A program made the position numbers and the translations under genes. Under the pieces are notes generated by a model, which saw only the letters and a program-made list of their open reading frames with translations, was not told the DNA's origin and did not search any database. Below are positions 53,729 to 64,000 of a DNA stretch of 64,000 nucleotides, piece after piece. Within the stretch, counting starts at the first letter, position 1, and each line of letters opens with the position of its first letter. The DNA comes from Prinia subflava (Eukaryota > Chordata > Aves > Passeriformes > Cisticolidae), in NCBI RefSeq assembly GCF_021018805.1, contig NC_086250.1, forward strand, positions 65,235,322 through 65,299,321. The letters run 5' to 3'.

Positions 53729-55497
53729 GAAAAGGGTTGAAGTAAACGCAACATCAGAATCAGTAACGCAGTGTGAGGCACCTATAAGGAGGCAGAAAAA
53801 GAAGGTTGCTCATGTTCAGGATGCAGGAATGCTAATTTCAGCTTCACCCTGAGTTTTGTGTGAGTACAGTAGAAATTAGTCACTGGGTTTGAATGCTTGA
53901 TTTACACCATTTGCCATTGTCTGTAACTGAGGCCTGATTTAAAACAAATGATCATGCTCAGTCTATTCTTTATTAGGAGGAAATATACATGGAGTGAAAA
54001 TTATAGTGACAGGAAGTGGGCTCAAGAAAGCAAAGATGTTTTAAAGACATGAAATCTAAGCCGAAGGAAGTAAGATAATCATATTTGTGATGGACTGAGT
54101 GAAAAAAAAAAAAAAGGAATGTGAAAAGCTAGACGCTGTTGACTTTGTGCAGTTGCATACCGGGTATACCATGTAATACTGGCTTGTCATCATTCTCTTC
54201 TTTATTATATATTAAAGTAAATAGTAAAGCTATTCGCTTGAGAGTAGCCCTGCCACAAATTCAAGTTGCTCCAGGCACTAATTTATACACTGGCCTTTTA
54301 CACACACTCTTTTTTTCCTTTCTGTTTGTACAGGGTGCAAGCTGCAGCAAGATGTGGATGTCTTTCCTGTTTTTCCTGTTAAAAAGTGTGTGTCCCCAGG
54401 TTAGCTCATCAGCTGGGATCATTATGGGCTACTAAGATCAGGAAATGAGACACACTTAGGATTAAATTTTTGTTGCTGTCTATTTTGAATAGCTTAATTT
54501 TTAAATGCAATGCAAACAGAATAAGGGCAGACAGTAGGCAAGGCCCTAGGCTAACAATATGGACAAAGGCCTGAAGAAACCAATGTATCCATTATGTCTC
54601 ATTTCCTGAAGATTTCTGAGATAAGAGAATCTCCAATTTTCTGAAACAATTGTTGTATTTGAAGTTGTAATAAATTGCCAGAAAGTTACATGTCAGGATG
54701 TTAGGGATAAGGTGGCTACACCTAGGCAGAGGTGTAAGGAAAGAGGAATGTGCTTCCTCCTAATTTAGTCTCACAAAACATTTTTTTGCCTTTTTTTATG
54801 AAGGTGAAGTAATAACAATGAACATCTTTAATTTAATTAGGTAAGTTAAATCAATTAGATAAATTCAATCAATTGCATTAGTTCAATTAGATTGACACAG
54901 TCCAGTTGCTCCATATTTACATATTCCATGAAATGAAGTATTACCAATTCAGAAACACTTAATTTATTTAAATCTTTTCGTTCTGGCCAGGAATTTAGTT
55001 TTATTTACTGTCAGGCAGATCTGTTCAGCTGAAATATCACCTTAGGGCCAAGACCTGTGACTGTTCATTGATCTCCAGCTCCCATGCAAGGTAAAGCTGG
55101 GTGACAGACATTCCTTGGCAGAAAAACTGATGTAAGGAGTTATTTATTCCTGCTCTCACTTAGCTCTCAGCTGTGCTTGTGTGACCACCAGTGTGGCCAG
55201 CCTGTTAACTGGGTGATTAAAATGCCCCCACCAAGATGTGAGGAGGAAAAACACTTAGCAGAATCAAGGTCCTGCAGGGGTATAAAGCAGCTCTTGTGAT
55301 ACCTGAACCTGGGTTTACACCTCAGGACACTTGGGTCAACTGTATTAAAAGTAAACCAGAATTACTTTAACCTGGAAATAAACTGCATAAAATAAATACC
55401 TATCATAGGTGCTGCAAGGAGAAAAAAAAAAAGCAGAAAACCAGCAAATTATTTACAGTGAATGCATCTCTCATTGAATTCGTTATGTAGCACCTAC

Positions 55498-55591
55498 CTA
55501 CTAAAAGTGAAGCTGTCAGCAGTTTGGGATCATAAGGGCTTTTCCCTCGCCCATTTTCAAAATGTGACTCTTCCATCCTAAAAATGTTGTC
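55498..55591 (-). CDS. SEMA3A: SEMA3A exon A: sema domain, residues ~152-182
   Basis: A 94-nt coding exon, the most upstream one in the window and probably the fifth coding exon. It reads DNIFRMEESHFENGRGK and then SPYDPKLLTASLLV, part of an early blade of the sema beta-propeller. The acceptor is a long T-rich tract ending TTTTACAG before GACAAC, so the exon starts in phase 0. The donor is G|GTAGGT, leaving one nucleotide of the Asp codon that exon B completes (phase 1). The remembered human sequence has KLEN where this has RMEE, and Ile where this ends in Val. The rest is identical, which fits an orthologue in another vertebrate class. A 70-residue stretch reported to set collapsin-1 signalling specificity (about residues 166-235, from memory) begins here and continues into exons B and C. 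Confidence 0.93.
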
Positions 55592-56118
55592 CTGTAAAAT
55601 TTAAAAGAAAAAAAAAAACAAAACAGGAAAAAGCAACATTATTTGATGAAAGAAAACTAAGTAATTTGAACAAAAAAGTGTGCAGTATATGTGAGTCATA
55701 GCGGGGTTTGTGGCTTCAGGGAAGTCAAATTGCACTAAGTGAAGATCTGGTAAAAGTTCCCATTCTCTAATCAGTATGTGCTGAGTGCTGGTCAAAGGCA
55801 AAAATACAGATAAATAGCTTGTGTCTCTTCTGTTCCACTTCACATATAATTTATTTTCATATTAATTTTCATGGTTTTATTGAATTATTTTGCTTTCACT
55901 GAGAATACATCTGAGTAATAGTAATGAAGAAGCAGTAATTTGAAACTTTTATCTGAAAAAAAGATAAAATCTATTTTCTACTGACTATTACTTTCTGAAA
56001 TGTGCCACCACTGTAGATTAGCACATAACACAATGCTAAATTCTGCTTTTCCTAGACTGAGTATTAGTGACTTACTATTTTATACACATCCTCAAATTCA
56101 ATTTCAACTGCATCAGAA

Positions 56119-56120
<2 letters not shown>

Positions 56121-56163
<43 letters not shown>

Positions 56164-56166
56164 CAG
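56121..56166. repeat. (TAG)n microsatellite
   Basis: About 14 perfect GTA units followed by one GCAGTA variant, some 530 bp upstream (in gene direction) of exon A. Read in one plus-strand frame it gives a false poly-Ser ORF. Confidence 0.95.
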
Positions 56167-59100
56167 TATTCAGTACCTTGTGAAAAAACTTTTAAAATTT
56201 ACAGGTTGAGGGCAAATCATAGGGGAATATAAACAAAGATTAAAAAGAGCCTCCGTCAACACCAAGTCAAATGAAGGAAAATAAATCCAGAGCAATGGGC
56301 TTTTCAGTGCATTTAATGACTTTAACTGAGGGACCAAGTCTGCCAATCAATTTGAATAGTATGTTTATCCTACATTTTGTACTGAGGATAAAATCAGAAG
56401 AATAGATGCCTTTTGCACAGAAGTCTTCAGCACTCATAGAAGACGTGAAGACATCAAAACTTGGGCTTTCCATTTCCCACCTGCACTGTGGTTAATTTGC
56501 ATTGACACCTAATTAAGTCAAGGAGCCCCAAAGAGAAAAGATTCATCTCCAACTTGGAAGCAGCACCCTCCTTGGCAACCTGCCTTCCCTATATTGCTCA
56601 TCCATACTGAACCCAGGCATGGGCCAGGCTGGTGACCAAACACACTTCCAAATGATGTTATTTTAAACCCACTGTGTCCATGACTCTGTAAGTCACAGGC
56701 TACAGATTTTATTACAGGCCTGTTCAATTACATCACACAAGCACATATCTCTGTGTATTTATTACACATTTTCAAAAGAACGTGAGATGGATTTCACATT
56801 TTTTTCCATTCACTGAAGAGAAAGATGAAGGGAAAATGAACTGTTGGGTGGATAGTCATCTATGGCTTACTGCACTGTAAGATAAAAAGGTTGGACACAG
56901 CTTTGTGAAGTTTGATCCCAGAATTCAAGCTCAATCTCCTAAGGCACGTTCTTGTACATGCAGCCAGACTGATTATGTTTATACAGCCATCCTGTAACTG
57001 TGGTATGTGACACAGCTTTACATATCTCTCTTTCCTGTTGTCTTTCTTTCTGGTTCTTAATAATCCAGACACATTCCGTGCTTCTCTCCAGTTTTCTGAC
57101 TTTGCTCCTTCTAACCAGAGATGAATAAATAATCAAACAGAAAAATATTTCTGGAATTCTACTGTAGGGTCCATATCTAGATCTTGCACAATAAATAAAA
57201 GTAGTAAATTGCCGAGAATGCTAAACCTCAACTGCAATAATAGAAGATGGCACTAATGCTACAAGCTATTATTGAAAAATGTTATGAATCTACATTTTCT
57301 TGGCATTTCTTCTTAGTAGATGATAATTGCTCAACCTGCACACCAATGGATATCTGATAAGGCTACAGAGTCAGTGGCATGACAGTTAAAGCAAAATATA
57401 TTCCCAAAATAATCCCATGTATCATTATAAGACAAATAGGAAACAGATGTAGAAAGTGATTTGGTGTAAGGAGGATCTGATTTTTGACTGTACTCCTCTG
57501 GTTTATGTCACTGTAACTCTACAGATATTGGTGTGTAGGGGGCAAGAACAAGTGGAGACCAAGGTCAACATAAGTCAGAGATGATCTACCCTACTCTTCG
57601 TGTTTGTGGAACAAAACATTTGAAATAAGAGGCCTGAAAGGGAAATCCCACAGTGTTTTCACATTTCAGTTAAAAAGCAATGAAGAGACACGTACTGTAA
57701 GTTTCCAAATTTATGGGTGAGTAATAATGACAATAAATACATCACCATTAAGTGCCAAACAAATGTATCATGGTAAGTCTGAGTCCCCAGGCAGCTCTGA
57801 TAAACATGCTGTAGGAAGTCAACCTGTCACAAACAGGGCAACTTGCCCAAACAGCTTTTTGGGTGCTGAAATCAACCTATCTCTATCTACAAACCAACAG
57901 AACATACAGGCAAAAGAGGAATAAACTCTTTTTTACATACCACCCACCATTTTAAAAGCCTAGGAAGCAGTATTACTTGGGATAGGTAATTCTATTCACT
58001 TTTCTGCAGCATTTCCACACAAATTTAATCAGTTTGACTGGAGATAGCAAAGAACAAAGCTCTGCTCAGAGATTTTGGGGGTCTTTGGACTATGTGAGTG
58101 TGGCCCTCTTTTGCACAGTACAGACAAGAGCTGTTAGATGGAAAGAATGAACATTGTTTTCAGAAAAATTCTGATCAGCTAATATTTTTGCTGCTTCTTG
58201 GGTTTTGCAGTTAACTGAATACAAAGAATGGTACTGCAGTGAGTCAGCAAATGCCTGAGCCATAGACAGCAAAACCCCCTCTGTATTAAACAAATGCTCA
58301 ATGTTGCAAAGTTTTATGAGGGCTGTTACAGAATCAAGGACAGGAATTCATGACAAAGCAAGATTGCCAGGTGGGAGAAAAGTTTCTAGAAATGCAAAAA
58401 GAAGAAAGAAAAAAAAAAATCAAAGAAAGGCCTCTGTAACTCAACAATTAGTCCAATTTATTGTCTAAACCCTTTCATTAGTTGCACTGGCAGCCCAAAA
58501 GGACATTACAATGTACTTCAAAACTTTTTTACAGATCCTTGTAGCTAAAAACCTTGCTGTAGCATGTTTTATGGGTTACTAAACACTAAGTTTATATCTC
58601 ATTGATGCTACTTTATAATCCATAGTAAAACCACTGAAAATGAGATTGTTTAGGTCTTGAAATTCCACAAACCCATAAAGACAACAACTGACTGCTGGCT
58701 CATGGTATGACATGAATTGTTTCACCTAGTAAATGCCTTGCATGGTAGGAGATAATGCTTCTGGCTCCTTAAAACATATGTTTTCCTGTAGCAGATAGCA
58801 TGATAGATGGCAAGATTTAGCCAAAAAGAACTACAGTTCAGTCCTGGAAATGAAGGAAAAAAAAATGTCGTGATTTCCAATGATCTGCCACTTCCAGGCT
58901 CCAGAGACCTGCTTCCAAACCAGCTGAAACAGGACTGAAGCAAAGTTGTCATGTCATGGCACTGAGTGGTGACAAGGCATTGCTATCTGACTAGACACTT
59001 CACATCTTGTTACTGAATAGCTTCAGTCAGCCAGTGAGCCAATAAATATAATGCTATATATACATAAACATAACTACTACATACCTATTTATACATATAT

Positions 59101-60952
59101 ATATATTTATACCCAGTATGGTAACTTCTTACATGAATTTTTTGTATCTCTGCCTTTACCTAGCCCACCCAGTACTGTCTCAACATAATGAAGAGAAGGG
59201 AGACGAAAACTTAAATTAGACGTTATTGGTAAATATACATTTTATTTCCCAGTTTAGTACTACTGCCTTGCAGGTGAGCATGTGGCCAGTGAGGAAACAT
59301 GAACCTAGCATCCTAAGTTTGGGCAGTGCTGACTGCTGAATTTCAGGGGGATTTTTTTCCTGAAACCTTTCTGGCAATTCTCACAGAAATCATCCCAGAA
59401 CTGCAGAGCCTAATGCAGTGAAACCACTGCTGGTCAACAATGAATAAATACAGTGCAAGCAAATGATCTGAAGAGACTTTGCTGATGGACTGGGTACAGC
59501 TCTATTGAGTTACTACTGGTTTAAATTATTAGGCATGGAATGACAGCAGTGAAGCTCCCCATCCACTCTAGTGCAATAGAGTGGACTCATATCCTTATTC
59601 TTGTAACCCTCAAACCACAAATAGAAAGGAGCACATCTCCAGGGTATCTTTCAGGGATGAACTGATTTCCACAAGAAGCTGCTGAACAAAGAATGGTCCA
59701 GAAACATGCAATGTGCCAAGAGCTTTAGGAACTATCACAATCTTTGTTTAATTAAAAAGGTAGAGTTGGCCATAGCTGTAAGAATTTTTGATGTTGACAT
59801 TCCCCTTGCTATTTACACAGACTCTGTTGTGCTATGATGAAGTATTGTATAAAATAAACTGATCAAGGAAAACAAACAAACAAACTAAAAAAAAGGACAA
59901 ACCCCACACTCCAGACCCAAAATCCCAGAAAAAAATAGTTCCAAAAGATTTCCAGAATGCCTGGAGTATAACAATGCATCCATTGTGCATTGGAAGACTT
60001 TAAGGCCAGTGGCAATGTCTCTTAACTGAGCAAGAAGTTGCTGGCATGGAAATATTTTGTTTTCTGTAGTATTCAATACTGGAAAGTACAAAAGGCAGAG
60101 CTCCACTTCCCACTCAAGGGAAAAGCTTTCAGACTTGTTAAGGTCTGGATTTATCCTATCTACATAGTGGCATTAGTTGGGGGGGCTGAATTTGCTGCTC
60201 TGGTCACAGCAGAAGGCCACAGGTTCCTCTGAATGAGGAGCCAGAGCAGCTCAGAGCTGCAGTTTGACCACAGAGGAACTTCCATACAAATTTAGGTCTG
60301 AGCTAAGAACCTTTGTGAAATGAACACTGCAGAGGCAGCTGATTGGAGACACCTGACTTTGCAAAACAGAAATTTGATGATTTTGCTCTTTGGGTTTTTT
60401 CCTCTTCCCCCCCCAACCTTTTTTTTTTTCTCCTGCCTTCCAATATATTAATATTAGTGAATTTTTGCTTCATTTCTTGCCCATACAACTTTCTGTGCAC
60501 ACATTTTGTAACTACATCAAGGCTAATTCAGAGAGTCTTTTGAGTAAATTTCAATCTGTGAGAATTGATTTATTTATGAATTATGTTACTTTTCAAGAAT
60601 AATTTTAAGTGAAACAACTGTGCAGGATATGGCTATGTTGTTATTGTTATTATATTTCCTATTTCACACTTAATCTATTGAGTCATGAAAACTGTTAAAT
60701 ATGAAGACTTTGGTTTCAGGTTTGGGAATCATGCTGTTACAGAACTTTTAATGAGAAACTTTTATTAAATTTGTCCCCATGGAATGCTTTATTTTAAAAA
60801 AAGTACAAGTGCAAATAAATATAATGTGAGAAATTATGCAAAAAATACAAATATTAAAACAAATGTAAATGTTGAGGCAAGTGGTAACCATTAGGGAAAT
60901 AGGTGAAAAGTGATTGAAGCAATAATGCAACTGTGTTAAATCATTAATTATT

Positions 60953-61005
60953 AGAAGAAAAAAAAAAGAAAAAAAAAGAAAAAGAAAAAAGGGAAAAAAA
61001 GAAAA
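60953..61005. repeat. Polypurine A/G tract
   Basis: A stretch of about 53 bases of A with interspersed G, all purines on the plus strand. On the sense strand of SEMA3A it is a long pyrimidine tract, but no exon follows it. Confidence 0.85.
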
Positions 61006-61894
61006 CTGCACACAGTGGGCTTCTGACATTTTAGTCTTCAGGCTCCCTGTAAACCAGGCTATAGGGTTCTACCTGCACACATCTGGAGGACACTGGGCTC
61101 TGCAACACCTTTATTACATTTTGTTTTTCCAACTTGAGGCTTAGCAGAATTGAGTTATGAATATCAGTTTTAAAATCCTATGGGAAATCACTCTAAGTGA
61201 CACATCTTTAGTGAAATGGTGTTCCCAAAGAAAGGACTCCAGCTTCTGCAGGACCTGGAACTGAAACTTTCTGGGATGGCTGTGCTGCACTGTGCTACAG
61301 GGCACAGAGAAACAACTTTGTTGAGGAATATTTATCTACAAAACTGATCATGATCTATGAAGATCTGCCCACCTTTCTGTGCCTCCCTCAGGCAGTTTGC
61401 CCTGTTACCTGATCACTCCCAGACCCCTCAAACAGTCTCTGCATTAATGTGTTCTCTTCTTCAGACTCAAGAGATATTCTTTCCCCTCTACTTGTAGCTA
61501 TTCACTGATATTTTGGTGGCTGAAAGTTACTTTTGGTATCAAGACAAAAAAGCTGTTGCAATGATGACCAGCTCCATGCTTCATTTCTGTAGATTATTGA
61601 AAGAAAAATGGGGCTCTTGCTTTGTGTTTCTTCTTTTATCCCTATATATCACTTCTACTGGAAAGTTTGCCTAGCTTCTTATCTTCAGAACATGCCTTAA
61701 AATGCAGTAGACAATTATGGAAAGCACAAGTTTTGAAAACCTGACTCCCTAGGCTGAATTTGGACAACTCACCCTCTCAATAACTGTCTTTCAGTCAATT
61801 ATCAAACACCCCACATTACTTTGTTTTCTTCTGAAAGTAAACTTATCAATATTTATTAATTTACCATACATCTTTGTAAAAGGGGAAATGTTTT

Positions 61895-61901
61895 CTATCT
61901 T

Positions 61902-61965
<64 letters not shown>
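61895..61965. repeat. (TATC)n tetranucleotide microsatellite
   Basis: About 71 bp of CTAT/ATCT repeat with one early interruption (CTTT) and then about 63 perfect bases. It is the longest tandem repeat in the window and a likely polymorphic marker. Confidence 0.95.
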
Positions 61966-64000
61966 ATTATAATCCAATGGATTTAATGAAAGGGAAAACA
62001 GCCAACTGGGCTGTTCAGGAACAGCTGGTTCAAGCTATTCATTATTCCTAGCTCATGATCAGTAAAGTGCTTCTGCTTCTGATTGGGAGAGAAACCAAGT
62101 GTCAATGTCAAATGGTGAAGACTTGTTCACACCTGAACATACCAGTCTGCATACTAATATTGGTACTTATATGAATAATAGCCTCTTTCAAATCACTCTG
62201 CAACATATGTAAATAAAAGGAGGGCAGGCACAGTCAAACTGAGCAGCTGTTCAAAAAAGATACGCATGTGTGTGAGCTTGCTTTTGAAATATTTCACAAA
62301 CTAAATTCACCAGACTTACCTGACTTTCATGCAACAGCTTTTTGGGTTTGGTTTTGTTTTACCTTGATGATGTCATTTACCTATTTGCACCAGTTTTAAA
62401 GTTCTGCTTATTTTGGGTAATGTGTTCTAATTCCACAGCAAATAAATGAGCAGACATGACTTTCATTGTGGTGTGATTATACTATTTATTGCTTTAGAAA
62501 TTCTTGCAAGTATGGAGTGACTAGAAAAAAAAGAAAACAACTCAAAACAAACCAAACACACAGTTAACATGAATGACATGTTAACCTTGACTGATTAGTA
62601 AAGACACCAAAAATGTCATCCCAATGGCATACCAGACACTAGATACCATCAAGGATATTGAACAATTCTCAGAGGACACTGAGAATTAGAATGCCTTTGT
62701 ATTGCAACTTGCTGGGTTGTCAAGTGTAATACATCACCCAGGATGACTGTCTGGCTCATATAGGATGACCTCTGGAAATATAACCACCATACAATGACTG
62801 TCTGTTCTAGTCAAGTTATTAAGTGGTCTGCATATGTAAGAAATAAGATATACAAACCTAAAACTAGTACACGTAACTGAACTACATAACCTAAAAGTCT
62901 CCATTCTTTAAGAGTTCTCATTCTTGCCCCCAACATATTTTCCATTAAAAACATTTGGAACAGATTCTAATTGCTTTAGCAGATTCTACTATTATGTTAA
63001 ATAAATTATTGGGCCATACTCTATTACATGATTGTACAAGTTTTCTATGGTTATTTTTAGCATTCAAGACCACTTCTTTCCCCCTTTGTCTTCTGGATTT
63101 CCTGTATGTTATTAGACTGTGGTGAGGTCAGGCATCAGAGGAAATAACAGCAGTGCTGACTCCTAGACCCAATGTTTTATGAATTACTGAGCATCAGTGA
63201 TGTAATGGCAATAAATCTAACCCAGCCTCAGTCTTGTGTCCTGTTGTAAATAAATGAAGTTAGCAAAGGTGTTATTTTATTCAAGAGCCTTCCTGATGAG
63301 AAAAAAAATGTTTCCCCCAGGGGATTGTTTGTAAAATTGCTTCTGTAATTAGGGTGTTGTTTAACAAGAGAAGGGTTATCCAGTTTTCCTGGGGAACTTT
63401 CCGAGTCAAGGATATCTTATTTACAACACAAAAACGACTGCAAATTGGGGAAGCAACATACAGAAAGGACTTAGTCAAGTGGAGTTAACATATAAGCATA
63501 TGGCCAAGATTTTCTGATTTCCCAAGTGATTTTGCACACTCACAAGTTGGGCATCCAATTTAAAACTTGCTCAAGGGCTCTGATTTTCAGCAAATACCTT
63601 CTTGGGAAATTTAAAATTCTGATACTTGGAGCTGTTAGTCACTTCAGAAAATGAAGGCATATGACTGCACTGCTTTTTTATCCTATCTGCCTTTTAATTC
63701 CCAGAAAGAAGTAGTCTCTAATATGAACACATGACCTAAATTAAAGGCTTCAAAAATCTGACTCTAAATGAGTGACAGAATAAGGAGCAAGCCAAGAAAA
63801 ATATACTTAATTCTTTCTCCCTAAATAAAACCTTGTGAGCATACTTTCAGAGAATTTGTGCAAGTAACAAAGGGGCAGAGAAGTACACCACAGCAACTAC
63901 TGCAACAACAATTAAGCTTTGTTTTTGTCTCTAAGATACTGCAATCCATTTGCAGCATTTCATGCAGAGGTGCCTATGAAGTGTCAGATCTAGACCAGTG

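Larger units (their letters stand above)
48744..55497 (-). other. SEMA3A: SEMA3A intron between exons A and B
   Basis: A 6,754-bp intron with a G/T-rich tract including (GTT)n at 49250-49320, another G/T tract at 52860-52900, three imperfect 14-bp tandem copies at 53687-53728, an A-run at about 54103-54116 and an AATT-rich stretch at 54826-54896. No coding exon was recognised. Confidence 0.75.
55592..64000 (-). other. SEMA3A: SEMA3A intron before exon A (partial)
   Basis: At least 8.4 kb of intron. The expected upstream coding exon (ending HHPE in human) was not found, so it lies beyond 64000. Contents are a (TAG)n repeat, a purine-only A/G tract at 60953-61005, a (TATC)n repeat, and A/C-rich tracts at 59869-59910 and 62523-62562. 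No gene is visible. Confidence 0.7.

Overview
The window is vertebrate, and most likely bird, intronic DNA carrying the middle of one gene: SEMA3A (semaphorin-3A, first described in chick as collapsin-1), read on the minus strand. Ten consecutive coding exons were found by reading the reverse strand. All have canonical GT..AG borders and join in one open frame of 1,199 nt. Numbered against the human protein as I remember it, they encode residues 152 to 551, which is most of the sema beta-propeller and the first part of the PSI domain. The gene runs from high to low coordinates. The signal peptide and first propeller segments lie beyond 64000. The furin site, Ig domain and basic tail lie before base 1. 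A bird source is suggested by a CR1 retroposon 3' end at about 19828-20016 (whose terminal motif is typical of birds and other reptiles), AT-rich introns, and coding residues that fit my memory of chick collapsin-1. A crocodilian or turtle is not strictly excluded.

Layout, 3' to 5' along the gene: partial intron 1-3800; exon J 3801-3958 (end of sema, start of PSI); exon I 9471-9512 (a 42-bp microexon); exon H 12273-12364; exon G 17445-17664; exon F 23171-23315; exon E 24392-24461; exon D 24553-24667; exon C 25824-25966; a 22.7-kb intron 25967-48623; exon B 48624-48743; exon A 55498-55591; partial intron 55592-64000.

The introns hold simple repeats (TA, TAG, TATC, GATA), several A/C-rich tracts, small tandem duplications and perfect inverted repeats. 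They also hold one CR1 3' end, one badly decayed LINE reverse-transcriptase fragment at about 28115-28300, and a 56-nt poly(A) run preceded by AATAAA at 5900 that could be the tail of a retroposed transcript. I found no second protein gene, tRNA, rRNA, CRISPR array or provirus. The many short ORFs look like chance.

I saw no previously undescribed biological system. The points most worth following are the weak-donor microexon, candidate enhancers in the introns (including a palindrome around a POU octamer at 14754-14774 and a CpG cluster at 39755-39975), and the possible poly(A) retroposon.
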